A stretch of DNA of 64,000 bases from Hirsutella rhossiliensis (GCF_020360975.1 NW_025408667.1:10478001-10542000); one strand, 5' to 3'; counted from the stretch's first letter, positions 39,325 to 49,365 are shown. Translations and numbers: made by a program. Notes: generated by a model from the letters alone, not told the origin.

Positions 39325-39910
39325 GGACTTAAGGGTTTCCTTAATAAGTTTATATTTATATATATAGATAATATTCTTATTTATTTAAGCGGGAGCTATA
39401 AAGACTATATATAAAAGGTATAAAAGGTACTAAACCGCTTAGTAGAGTATAGCTTATACTTAGACCTAGATAAATATAAATTTAGCTTTAAGCGCGTTAA
39501 ATACCTTAGCTTTATTATTATTATAAGTATAAGCGTATAAGCGGACCTAGCTAAGATTTAAGCTATCTATAACTAGGCGACCTTAATATTATAATAAAGC
39601 GTAAAAAGCTTTTTTAGCTTTGCTAACTACTACTAAGTCTTTATTAAGGGGTTCTTATAGATCGTGCTACCGCTTAACGAGCTAACGGGGGATAGGGCCC
39701 CTTTCTCTTAGGGACCTATATAGGTAGAGGCGTTCTAAGCCCTTAAAGACTTATTTTTATAGGCCTTAATACTACTATAGTAGGACTTTATTAATCCCTT
39801 AACTATAGTAATAAACTATAGCGGCTATATACTTAAGGGAACCTTATCTTAAAAAGTAAAAGGGTAGAGGAGGCTTATAGCGTTTTACTTATATAAGCTT
39901 ACTAAGATAA
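39325..39910 (+). mobile_element. Gypsy element G4, rest of RT and start of RNase H
   Basis: Continues the RT frame of G4 after G3, passes the Y-I-D-N box (about 39,358-39,370) and enters RNase H. It ends near 39,910, where unmutated DNA starts. Integrase and the 3' LTR are missing from the window. Confidence 0.7.
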
Positions 39911-40700
39911 TATCCATCCTCGAGCAAATGCCGCCGCTTTTAGCAGGTGACCCCCGCCACATCCTGCGGCGTTTGCTCACTGCCCCGCTTCACGAATTCA
40001 GGCATCAACTCTCGGTGCAGTCCACCGCCTGCCTAATTGAACACAGCGCCACAACTGGTGTCTTTGCAAGCGCGCCCACCGCCTACCACAACGACCAACA
40101 CAGTGCCGATTCCCCAAAAAAACACCACCCGCCTCATCCCTGGTGCTTTCCTTGGGTCGGTCCTAGGTTGTAGGGAAACATCAGACAGCATGCGATGGCG
40201 GACAATGGATCACGAAGTTCGACATGAGCGAAAGACAAGCAGGGCAATGCGCGTTTTCATAACACGATGGTTGCCTATTGCTTGACAGTCAGGCTGGGTA
40301 CGCAAGACCAAAACCACGTCCAAGTTTTATAGTCACCGCCTTCTAAGAGTGGCCATTGCCCTACAAATGTAGTAGGCGGTGGCGGAAGCGATACGCATCA
40401 TACTTGGCAGGCGGTGACCGCTCCTGGAAGGCGGTGGCGGGGAGGCTGTGATGGATTGGGAAGGCGGTGATTTGCTCTGGTCACCGCCTGCGATATTAGT
40501 TGGAGCACGTCTCCTCACCGCCTGCCCACTCTACTGGACACCGCCTACCCCATTCGACACCGCCTACCCCATTCGACACCGCCTACCCCATTCGACACCG
40601 CCTACCCCATTCGACACCGCCTACCCCATTCGACACCGCCTACCCCATTCGACACCGCCTACCCCATTCGATACGTCCTGCTTCCCCCCCGGCCTTGGAG
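39911..40700. repeat. Segment dense in CACCGCCT on both strands
   Basis: Non-RIP DNA with no convincing gene. The octamer CACCGCCT or its complement AGGCGGTG occurs about sixteen times in roughly 650 bp: seven in the tandem array and others near 40,023, 40,077, 40,336, 40,373, 40,410, 40,429, 40,462, 40,480 and 40,515. Short open frames here follow the repeat periodicity and are not believed. Confidence 0.7.
40538..40670 (+). repeat. Tandem array, 7 x 19 bp
   Basis: Seven exact copies of acaccgcctaccccattcg occupy 40538-40670. The unit contains CACCGCCT. Nineteen is not a multiple of three, so all frames cycle through the same peptides. Confidence 0.97.
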
Positions 40701-40987
40701 GCGCTCAATTGGCCCGTGTCTTGTCCAGAACTTGACCGTCCAAGGCCAGGCATCGGAATGGTCGAGTTTGGCCATGCCTACTAATGGTCCAAATTGGACC
40801 ATGACCAAATTCCCCTGGTCAGCCATTACGCGTAGATGCGGACATGTAATTCTTCCCGAAACGGCGAGCAAAAGGCAACTTCTGACCTGGGCCAGTTGAG
40901 CACACGCAGTGATCCAACGTCCATACGCATTTTGTGGCCGTTGTCGCATGGTTCGTTTTTGGCGACGTGAGTGCCTCCAAAAAAGGG

Positions 40988-41170
40988 TGAAATGCAAGTC
41001 GCCACTGCTCCACGACAGACGAAAGAGCTTAAACTGGAAATACTATATTGGACACTTGCGCTTCTGGCCGCGGTCTGTGGGGACTCGCTAACGATCCGTT
41101 CCCACAGTAGCCTTCTGGAGAGCTAGTGGACGTAAGTCCTGCTCTTTTCTCAGGGTCCCTTCTGGACTTG
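40988..41170 (+). repeat. Diverged direct duplication, copy 1
   Basis: About 183 bp resembling 41375-41560 (shared blocks tgaaatgca.gtcg, gctccac.acag, tattggacaat-like, aatgatccgttccca-like, and the ...tggac end). Not obviously coding. Confidence 0.7.
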
Positions 41171-41374
41171 CATCAGCATTCAACCGGCCACATCAGTGAT
41201 ATGCGCGTCGAGGACCGGACGACGCGGCGGCGCGAGGGGCGCCGCGGTGGCGTCTGCAAGTTCTTCACGCCCCCGACCCCATGCAGCAGCGGCCGGGCAT
41301 GTCCACAATGCTTCTTTGTTCAGTGAGACCCGAATGCTCAGGCCGCAGCGATGGACTGTAGCGCCGACTAAGGC

Positions 41375-41560
41375 TGAAATGCACGTCGGCACGGCTCCAC
41401 AACAGGACGACGGAGCTTGAACTTGCAGGAGAATATTGGACAATCGCGGCTTCGGGCCGTCGTCTGCTTGGGCCACTAATGATCCGTTCCCAGGGTAGCT
41501 TCCTGAAGAACTAGACGTGAGGCCTGTTGTTCTCTCGGGCGGTCGCACCCACTGGACCTC
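41375..41560 (+). repeat. Diverged direct duplication, copy 2
   Basis: Partner of 40988-41170, with about 205 bp between the copies. The divergence is not of the RIP type. Confidence 0.7.
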
Positions 41561-41635
41561 AAGCGGGGCCTAGCCGTGTGTACGCTGGAGGCTCAGTAAG
41601 GGGGCGAGCCTCATACATATATAGTTTCGACAATG

Positions 41636-42683
41636 CTACTGTCTAAATTGAAAAGCTGCAGAAGCTCGACCTTGGAAAGCCGAAGCAGCATCCCCCATGG
41701 CTTCAAAGCGTTTGAACATGATGTCCGTCTCGAGGTCCCGGTTGATCTGGTCTCGATCCCATGCATTCACGCGATCGCCTGCCAGCCCTCGTGGATCAGG
41801 ATTACTGGCCATGCTCTCGAACCACTGCCGCCGCTCCCTCTGCTCCTTGGTTGGGTTCTGAGCCCGGTAGGCCGCTTTGAGATCCTCCCAGCCGTTTACA
41901 CCGCGTGAGTCTTCGGCTACGTAGTGTCCAGAGCCATCGAGGCAGACAAAGTCGTCGGTGGAATCGGCACGTCCTAGGACTGTAAAATAATGCTCCCAGT
42001 TGTCACCGAAGTCGTAGGTGTAGACGATCTGGGGATCTGGCTCAAGTGTCAGGATAAGGGCGGTTACATAGGGATACTTCAATGGCTGACGAATACATAC
42101 TTTGAAACTGTGCATCGTCCAATAGCTGGAACAGCCTGTACTTGTCGGCTTTCTTCTCTGGCGTGTTGGCGTGACGCCTCGTCGACTCGTGCATGCGATC
42201 GATGCCGGAAAACATGGTCTGTTCGACCGGGTCGACAATGCGGAAGAGATACTCCCTCGGCTCGGAAGCCGGAAGTTGATCGCCTGACGGGCCGAGGGCC
42301 ATGCGTCTTCTCATGACTTCCATGACGTCGGTGGGCTCACGGTAATCTGGATCCAGGACTGCGAAGTCGAACGAATGCGTGGTCGCCCACCCAAACGCTG
42401 TTTGCAGCGCAAGGTGAAGGCCGTAGAAAGAGACGTGCGCCGGGCATGACAAGGTGCGCGTTACCGGCGGGTTCGTAATGTGCTCCGGGCCCAGGTGGAA
42501 CTTGATGATGTAGTTGGGTCGAACACAGGCCCCCTTGTGAGATGGCCAGGCCGCCGACTGACACTCGCGCGAGCAGTATGCCGCCTTGCGGCATCTAGAG
42601 CACCGCTGGAGGGAGTTGGTGTCTAGGGCAAAGGAGGAGGGCTTTGTACAGCCCGCGTTGCCGCACTTGTCCATGGACGACAT
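41636..42683 (-). CDS. MYND zinc-finger / pRiA4b ORF-3-like protein
   Basis: Two exons, 42683-42101 and 42036-41636, encode 327 aa. The 64-nt intron begins GTATGT, has CTGAC 15 nt before its end and stops at CCAG; it keeps frame (583 + 401 nt). Residues about 7-53 form a MYND finger, with the C-x-x-C and C-x-x-x-C spacing of C-S-R-C-R-K-A-A-Y-C-S-R-E-C ending in H-K-G-A-C; MYND domains bind proline-rich partner peptides. From about residue 58 on the sequence matches the plasmid pRiA4b ORF-3/IS1096-type domain (I-I-K-F-H-L, then F-G-W and Y-T-Y-D-F-G-D-N-W-E-H after the intron), whose biochemical role is unknown. The correct re-joining of that domain across the intron supports the model. A second ATG at 42,674 is possible. 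Cellular role not assignable. Confidence 0.85.
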
Positions 42684-42832
42684 TGGACTGTCAGCAGACG
42701 ACAGAAGTGGATGTTTGCGAGATCAGGGCGGCCAGCAAGGATCAGAAAATTTTCGAGGTGTTAGCACATGAGTTAACCTTAAGGGATTTTCCGATGATCT
42801 GCCGGATCCCGTGACCCGCCGGACACTGCACG

Positions 42833-42907
42833 GCCTCCATGGCGTAGTGGTGACACGTCTGGAGCCTCTGCGTCGCAGAGGGGTCGGTTCGAAGCCGGCT
42901 GGAGGCA
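42833..42907 (+). ncRNA. tRNA-like structure (SINE head or tRNA pseudogene)
   Basis: The 75-nt segment has a perfect 7-bp acceptor stem (GCCTCCA with TGGAGGC), a box A match TGGCGTAGTGG, a D-arm, a T-arm with 5-bp stem and TTCGAAG loop, and a box B match GGTTCGAAGCC. The middle is abnormal: the only good hairpin (7 bp, positions 33-49) leaves a 6-nt linker after the D-arm and a 1-nt variable region, and position 33 of the loop would be C. This does not fit a functional tRNA, so it is more likely a tRNA-derived SINE head or pseudogene. Confidence 0.55.
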
Positions 42908-43250
42908 CCCCTGAGCGAACAGGGTACACCCGGGTTCCCGCCCGTCAACAGGGAACAGCGTCATGAGAGAACACAATCGGCGTACCAACCACCATCAATG
43001 ACTAACACAACCACGCTTCAACTTCGGCACATCGCGCTTCAGTTGCTGGGAATAGGATGCTGAACACTTGGAGAAATTGACCTTCAAGCAGGTCTGTCAT
43101 GGAGCGAACAGTGGAATGGTTGGCGCAGCGTAAGATGATCTGTGGGGCTTGGGGAGTCAAGGAACAAACGTGTTGAACTGTACTCTAGACAGTGTAAAGG
43201 CCTTATAGGGACCTCCCTCCGGGCGAAATAAATCCTACTACTACTACTAC
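42833..43250 (+). mobile_element. Candidate SINE with tRNA-like head and (CTA)n tail
   Basis: It starts with the tRNA-like structure and ends in ccttataggga...aataaat followed by a CTA trinucleotide run (43,235-43,250). The 3' segment resembles that at 44,714-44,765. No coding frame is credible inside. Confidence 0.4.
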
Positions 43251-43899
43251 GGCCTGATCCGGTGGCGAGACAATTGTTTTTTTTTCAGGTGTACTCCGTA
43301 CCCGTTGGCAGGTTACTTCGTACCTCAGTAAGCCAACTTGGGGCCCCTTCCCCTAAGTTGGGCGGAAAAGTCCCGGACAGCCCTAAAAGTCCCGGACAAT
43401 CAAGCTTCCTAGTAAATTAATAGGGCTTCTGTTGGTAGGTCTCGTGCACGTAACAAACAGGGTATACCGGTGTGTCGTGTTATGCAATGAGGATTGATTC
43501 TCTATCTAGGGAGGCGAGGCCAGCGTGGAGAAAAAGGGGGCACGCTGTCCTCAGCCGTACACGTGACCATAAGGGTCATGTGCCGATCATGTGATCAGAG
43601 ACGGATGCATACAAAGGATGAGTACCATTCCCACAGCTTCTGTTACCCGTGCCACGCCCCACTTTATTTGGAATTCGCAAGCTCCCACCTCATCAGTATT
43701 TTTCAACTCTCCCCTGTAAAAATTCTTCTCTTCTGCGGGCTGTTAGCAGCCTGTTAGTGGATGATTATTTTCAGGTCACCCGACCATGCTTCTGCCTCTC
43801 TAGCCCTAACGGGGCTCTAGCAAGCACCAAAAGGCAGACTTTGGAGAGTTCGTCTCCTCTTGGGAAGCTGGTCTCGAATAACGGCATGCCTCGCGCTGC
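43251..43899. other. Intergenic, short direct repeats only
   Basis: No gene is supported. The 14-mer aaaagtcccggaca is present twice (43366-43379 and 43385-43398), which might be part of a transposon end; no matching inverted copy was found. A long plus frame (43,649-44,455) runs through the minisatellite to its right and looks non-coding. Confidence 0.5.
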
Positions 43900-44172
43900 C
43901 TCGCCTTCTGCCGCCTCGCGGCATCGCCTTCTTCTGCCGCCTTTACTGGCTGGCCTCGACTTCTGCCGCCTCGCGGCCCCGACCTCTTCTGCCGCCTCGC
44001 GGCCCGACTTCTTCTCGCCCTTCCTGGCACGCCTCGCGCTGCCTCGCACCCTCTGCCGCCTTTACTGGCTGGCCTCGCCTTCTGCCGCCTTGCGGCTCTG
44101 CCTCCTTCTGCCGTCTCGCGGCTCCGAACTTTGCCGCCTTGCGGCCCTTTCTGCCGCCCAGCGGCCACGACT
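43900..44172 (+). repeat. Degenerate GC-rich minisatellite
   Basis: About nine imperfect copies of a unit built on tctgccgcctcgcggc, two of them with the variant ending tttactggctgg (about 43,934 and 44,052). Spacing is irregular (about 25-30 bp, with one longer insert). It creates long open frames on both strands that are repeats, not genes. Confidence 0.75.
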
Positions 44173-44616
44173 TCCTCTGGACTGGTGGGCCGCGGGGGCC
44201 CCGAGGAGCTACAAGAGCCTAGAGCTCAAGGCCTCACCCGGGTGTCCCCCGGAGCTGCACACTAATCGACAAGACCTCCACCACCTGCTTGCTACGAGGA
44301 GCAGGCACGGGGACTTCGCCGACTGTCATAACCACGAAGTGGCCCCGGATCGAACGCTCCTGCGGGAGAAGACAATCGCCATCGGGGCGAATCCCCGACT
44401 AACATTGCTACACTCTCTGCTTCCTTTTTCTTTTCTTTTTCTTTCTGCCCCGTAGGCCCTCCTCGAGGGGGCTTGCGGCCGGCCCATGACTTCGTGGGCT
44501 TTCTCAGTCACCCGGCCTCGGCCAAAGACTGACTACTATTACGGCTTCACTGCCGTGCCTGGAACCCGCTGACGGGGAAGGGCCCTGAATTTCCGACCGG
44601 CCTCAGAGCCTCAGAA

Positions 44617-44765
44617 TTGCTAGATGGAGTGGTTAGGTGCTACACACGGTCCTTAGTCCAGGTACTCGGGATATTCTATGTATCTAGTCTTCTCTAGCCT
44701 AGCACGTCTTTTGCCCTTATAGGGATGTCCCAGACGGTAATCAATACTACTACTACTACTACTAC
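44617..44765 (+). mobile_element. Candidate SINE, second copy type
   Basis: It begins with a Ser/Leu-tRNA-like D-arm (gatggagtggttaggtgc), continues through a weak box B-like stretch (about 44,660-44,675), then ccttatagggatgtccc, and ends in a (CTA)n run (44,745-44,765). Length is about 150 bp. Its 3' part is shared with 43,201-43,250. Confidence 0.4.
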
Positions 44766-44882
44766 CAGCCAAGCTGGACACAGATGTTCTGGGGATAGCA
44801 CGTCTGTCAAAGCGCTGTTGCACTCGATTCCCGTTCTTCATATTTCTTTACTCTGGGGTAGGTGTGGCTCTTGATTGCCATC

Positions 44883-45833
44883 ATGGCAGAGCCTGAAATG
44901 GCGCCTCCGGCCGACGTGGGGGTGGGGCTGGATCCAACTAGCCCGTCGCCATTGACGCGTCCGACGCGAGGATGACGCCCAGCGCACGAGTGCAGGATAC
45001 GTTACGAACGCTGGAAAATGCGACCGCGAGCTCCCAAGCGTGTCTCGACCCGAACGACGCGAGTCATATCGGTGGGCAACGAAAGCGAAAGAGGCGACGA
45101 GGTGAAGTCACGCAGCAATGCGGAGACCGCCAAATCGATGATGCAGAGGGTTCTAGAGATGCTGGCGAAGATGGGAAGTGAGATGGTGGAGCTGAAACAT
45201 CGAGTATCCGAGCAAAGCGACACGATCAGGAAGCTGAGCGCCACGGTTTACAAGCAAAGCACTATCATTCAGGGACAGGAAGATCTGATCCGAGGCTTGG
45301 AAGCCCAGGCCCAGGAATCCAAGGAAGAGTTTCGACGTAGGAGCGAAGAGCACGACAAGGAAATGAAACAGGAGCACCGGGATCTTAAGAGAGAATTGGT
45401 TGGAGTGAAAGAGCAGCTACACCAGCTGATGCAAAAGCTGGATGTATCGGGCGAGGTGACTTTGCCAAGCGGCCCTCGAGCAACGTTTGCGGACGTCGCG
45501 CGCGCCCTGCCAAACAGCCCGCCCTCCACTACACGCAGCATACCTGGTCCAACCAAACAGCAGACAGCCAACGAGTCTGTCCATTGTACCATTGACACGT
45601 CTCGTGTAAGTGAGTCGAACAGGAACAAAGCGCAAATCGGGCAGATACGACAGGCCATCGAGGTTGAGATGAGAGCGAAGAACGGACATGAGACCTGGAG
45701 GTGCGCAGCAGTTGTGAGAGAATCCCGGAACGCCGACCGAGTCAAGATCGTCTGCAGAGATGAAGCCGAGCTTCAGCTGGTCAAAGAGGCGGCGCAGAAG
45801 ACAGCCGTGGCTCGGTATATTAGAAGGTGAAGT
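44883..45833 (+). pseudogene. LINE ORF1 fragment, lightly mutated
   Basis: From ATG at 44883 the frame is open except for one TGA at 44973-44975, which a single C-to-T from CGA would explain; from 45018 it runs 270 codons to a TGA at 45831-45833. The product has a basic N-terminus, a long coiled coil (about codons 45-145 from 45018), then Pro/Thr-rich sequence with T-F-A-D-V-A and a C-terminal segment of the kind found in Tad-type LINE ORF1 proteins before their zinc knuckles. It ends where the NLR 3' end begins. The 5' part is kept and the 3' part lost, the reverse of usual LINE truncation. Unlike the left block it is not saturated with RIP mutations. Confidence 0.65.
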
Positions 45834-48800
45834 CCTTGACCACTTTCTTTTGCAAAAGTGGAGATGACGCGTTTGCTGGCTGGCGATTTTCAACCTCGGC
45901 GACGACATACGCCTCACATTGCCTCCTTAGTCGCCGTAATTCCTCATGTTTCTCTCTGACGTATCGCCAAAACTTGTGCTGCTGTCCAAGTCCCTCGCCA
46001 CCGAAGCCACGAGTGAGTTGGACCAGTTCCTCACACATCTTCAGTGCATCATCGATTCTGCCTTGGTCCCCATAACAGTGGACGAGGAACCACATTGCTT
46101 GGACTGGGCAAGTAAAATTGTTACCCAGAGCTCTTCGAATAAATGAGGCTAAACCGAAAATAAATGATATCACTTACCCCGATCCAGGTGCTCCCCATCC
46201 GCACGTTTCGATTGCTCATAATTGTGCTTTTGGATGACATCTTCCCATATGTCCGCCGCTTGCGAATATTCCCCTTGGCGCCAGTAAAGATGCCCATGCC
46301 AAGTTCGAGCTGCAAGGGTTCCAAGGTGAGTCTCACCCAGGTTTCTCTTGGCGGCGGGCAAGCCTTCTCGAAAGATCTCTTCAGCGTCGTCGAACTGACT
46401 CATTGCAGTTTTGATCTTTGCTAAAGTCAACTTGGATTTGAGTGTTTCGGGGTGTTCACGTCCGAGTTCCTTGACGCGGATATTCACCACCTCTTCACTC
46501 AACCGAAGGGCAAGTGCTAGGTGCTGCTCTCCAACGAACCCGTAGATTCCAGCCAGATCGTCTTGGGCTTCCAAGGTCTTCCTGTGCGTTGGGCCCAAAA
46601 TCCTCTTCATTCCCTTGTACGCCAACTCTTGTAACCGGACCGCCTCTTCCATATCAAAATAGCGAAGCCTGACCTTGGCAAGGTTGTCAATTGCGGTATA
46701 GAAATTCTCGTGCTCGGGGCCAAACGCTTCCAATTTGGACAGCTTTTCGATCACTTCCTTATGCAATCGATCAGCTTCTCCAAGTCGACTGCATAAAAGG
46801 CATGTGCGGCCGAGAGTATCCATAATCCGTAAAGTCGTAGGATGACCTGGCCCGTAGTAGTTCTTGGCCGACTGAAGTACCTGGTACTGTAGTACTCTAG
46901 CCTCGTTGGTCCGTGTCTGCAAGACGTAGGTAGTCGACAACAAAAGAGCGATGTCGATACCATATTTGGACTCGGGGCCGAGTGTCGCGAATAGGTAATC
47001 CTTCACTTGAAGTTGAAGCTCCTCTGCCTTGGCCCAGTCTCCGCAACTTAGGTATACCAGACTGAACTTCACATACTCCCGGGCCTGAAATGTCTGTAGA
47101 CCTTCCCAAGGTGTAGGCCATATCCAACGCCAAGGCCAATGGATGACTCGCTGATTGTCTTGTAAGCGTTTCTTGATTTGTTTCTGCAGCCTTCGCACGT
47201 GTTCCACGTGTGGATGAATCTGTCTTTTGAACCTTTCATCCTGAGGGGCATTTTCCCGTGGAGCTTGGAGGAAGATGGATTGCGCCAAAACTGTGGATGC
47301 CGACTGACACCATAATGCTTGCTCAGCTGTACTGGTGTCAGGTCTCTGTCGTACCCACGTATGCACCAATGGATGCATCCAGTAGCTGTTGTTTGCATCG
47401 TGATATGTCACCATGCCGAGGCGCACCAGAAGAGAGAGCGCGATACGTAGCCGGTCTTCATCGAATGGGGTGTCGTCCTCATCCCGCAGAACATGAGGGA
47501 GAGCGATCCTTTCCCTCCTCAGCTGTTCCGTGATTCCGATAGCCCAGCTGTAAAACTTGTCCATCCACGTGTGAGGTCGCCGAGGGGCTAGATGTTGTTC
47601 TTCAGTGTGTTCCGTAGCCTGGGCGTCTCCTCGCTCCCGCCGGGGGTTCGTTGCTGCAGTTTTGATAAGATCAAACTCGATGTTCTCACGGTAGAAGAAT
47701 GAGAACATCTTTAATAGCTCGAGGGCATCCCTTGAACGCCGGTCGGTTTTGTTTTCGAGGCCGACATAGATCATCTCATATGAAGAATACACACTCATGC
47801 TAGACACATGCTCATCATCATGGCCATGGGAGGCTCTTCGACTTCGAGAACGGCGGATTTTGTTCCAAGTTCGTTCGTAGTATTCAGGATAGTCACTGAG
47901 TGAACACAGTTTGTCCAAAACGGTCTTTCCGGCATGGATGAGCGCGAGAGGCAGATATCCCAGGACTCGGGCGATTCGGTCTGCATGACTCCTCGTCGGC
48001 ACTTCCCATGGACGCGGTAGCACGGCTGCCGCCAGAAGGAGATCACTAGCCTCCTCAGTCTCCAACTTATCGAAATGGAAAAATCTGGGACCTTCCGTTC
48101 CGTGCCTCCTAGTGCTTGGGTTGCGTGTGGTAATGAGTATGACGCCTCCTTCGCCCCCCGGGAAGTAGCGCGCCACATCGATCTCGGGGTCATCGGCATT
48201 GTCGATAAGAAGTAGCCAAGGTAACTGAAGGCCGGAAAGCCAGTTCTTTGCTGCGTTCTCGTTCGGTTCAACACCACCAACCTTGGCAATTTCCGAGTAG
48301 CAGCGTTGAGCGTTATCGCCAGAACTCCCATCGACCCAAAAGACGCCCCAGAAGCTGGTATCACCATTAATATTGTGTAATATAGCTGTGAATATGAAGC
48401 TTACTGTTCTCTATTATCCTGTGCAAATTTGCAGCAGAACTGGGTCTTTCCAGACCCGCCGAGACCGGAAATGACGAAGCGTTTCTGATGGGTTTGATGT
48501 TGGTGCAATTCTCCAATGCCGACTATGGATCTCAGTTCATTCAAGTGTCGCTGCCGGCCGGTGTAATAACTGCTGACATTTTGGGGAATGTCGAAATGCT
48601 CATTGAACCTGATGAGTGATGCCACGGCAGACACAGAATCGATAGAGTAGGTGGCCTACAACACATGAGCCGGTTTACTGCATGGAAGCTTGCAGAGTAA
48701 CTCACATCGCCTGCACCGGCCAACGTTCCGGGGTCCTGGCGAAAATTGCTCATTTTGATTCTTAGCCTGGTGATTTGACGCCGCAACTCTTCTGGGAAGT

Positions 48801-49365
48801 TGCCAACCGCAAGATCCCTTGGTGGAAGCGATTGGCGTATGTACATGCTGCGTCAGTTAGCCAACTGCCGTATACTGAGTCCAGATTCCTATACACACAT
48901 GTTCAGTGACAACAATAATACTTGAATGCTGTCCTGGTAATTGTGGATGCGGTGGCATAATCGGGAGTAGTCGTCTTGCCGGTTCTGGAATTTAATGGTC
49001 GCTTTGAGGCCATCGAATTTTCCAGCTATGACGGCATCTTTGTTTCCAACGACCTCGATCAGCAAGGCTTCGAGCTCTTTGACGGCACCTTTGCTGAGCA
49101 GCAAGGTAGATGCCAAACGTTCCTGAAGCTCCAAGGTAGCTCCATGGTCCGCTGGTGGGCTCAGGGTATCCCAGTCCTGCCTGCGAAACGGCAACTCCTC
49201 AACCAACTCATTGACATTTGCTAGAGCTTTGACTTCGTTGGCCAACTTGTCGACTTCACCCTGGATCTTTTTGGAGGCTCCTCTCAGAACGATAAGATAG
49301 TTAATGACACGGAAGGTGACATCTGTCAGCCCCGCCGTTCCAGCAGTAATGGAGAAAGGGTCCAT
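45820..49365 (-). CDS. NLR (STAND) protein: PigL_N - NB-ARC - TPR
   Basis: Five exons (49365-48899, 48847-48706, 48655-48405, 48354-46178, 46103-45820) encode 1,106 aa. Introns are 51, 50, 50 and 74 nt with GTGTGT, GTGAGT, GTAAGC and GTAAGT donors, and all phases agree. Residues 1 to about 180 start M-D-P-F-S-I-T and match the fungal STAND N-terminal domain (PigL_N type). The NTPase has the P-loop GLGGSGKT at 267-274, Walker B L-L-L-I-D-N-A-D-D at 334-342, I-L-I-T-T-R and a Y-L-P-L-A motif, as in NB-ARC. The C-terminal third carries kinesin-light-chain-type TPR repeats. Such proteins act in fungal non-self recognition and regulated cell death (family knowledge); the ligand is unknown. A 37-codon in-frame extension exists upstream, but M-D-P-F is the family start. 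A 29-nt alternative last intron also keeps frame but is too short. The TAA stop lies at the LINE ORF1 junction. Confidence 0.9.

Larger units (their letters stand above)
1..39910. other. RIP-mutated retrotransposon block
   Basis: The whole segment shows extreme loss of CpA and TpG with survival of CpG; for example, 10,081-10,380 contains no CA and only one TG by direct count. This is what repeat-induced point mutation (CpA to TpA on either strand) leaves in Pezizomycotina. Recognisable transposon frames here are interrupted by TAG and TAA where relatives have CAG, CAA or TGG. No intact gene is visible. G1 (2,485-9,456) keeps more CA/TG than its neighbours, so mutation depth differs between layers. 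The right edge is sharp, within about 10 bp of 39,910, and coincides with the end of the last recognisable element. Confidence 0.95.

Noticed and set aside
40538..40670. CRISPR-like array
   Set aside because: Units are contiguous 19-bp copies with no spacers, in a eukaryotic genome.
41180..41548. 122-codon minus frame over the duplicated block
   Set aside because: It covers the copy 2 repeat without codon character or motif; copy 1 has no corresponding frame.
42833..42907. Functional tRNA gene (Asp-like anticodon GTC)
   Set aside because: Acceptor and T-arms are perfect, but the anticodon arm is shifted, the variable region is 1 nt, and loop position 33 is C.
44325..44400. tRNA-like box B on the minus strand (gttcgatcc)
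   Set aside because: No acceptor stem or D-arm could be paired around it.
43649..44455. 268-codon plus-strand frame
   Set aside because: It consists largely of the minisatellite, has no known motif, and is matched by equally long frames on the minus strand.
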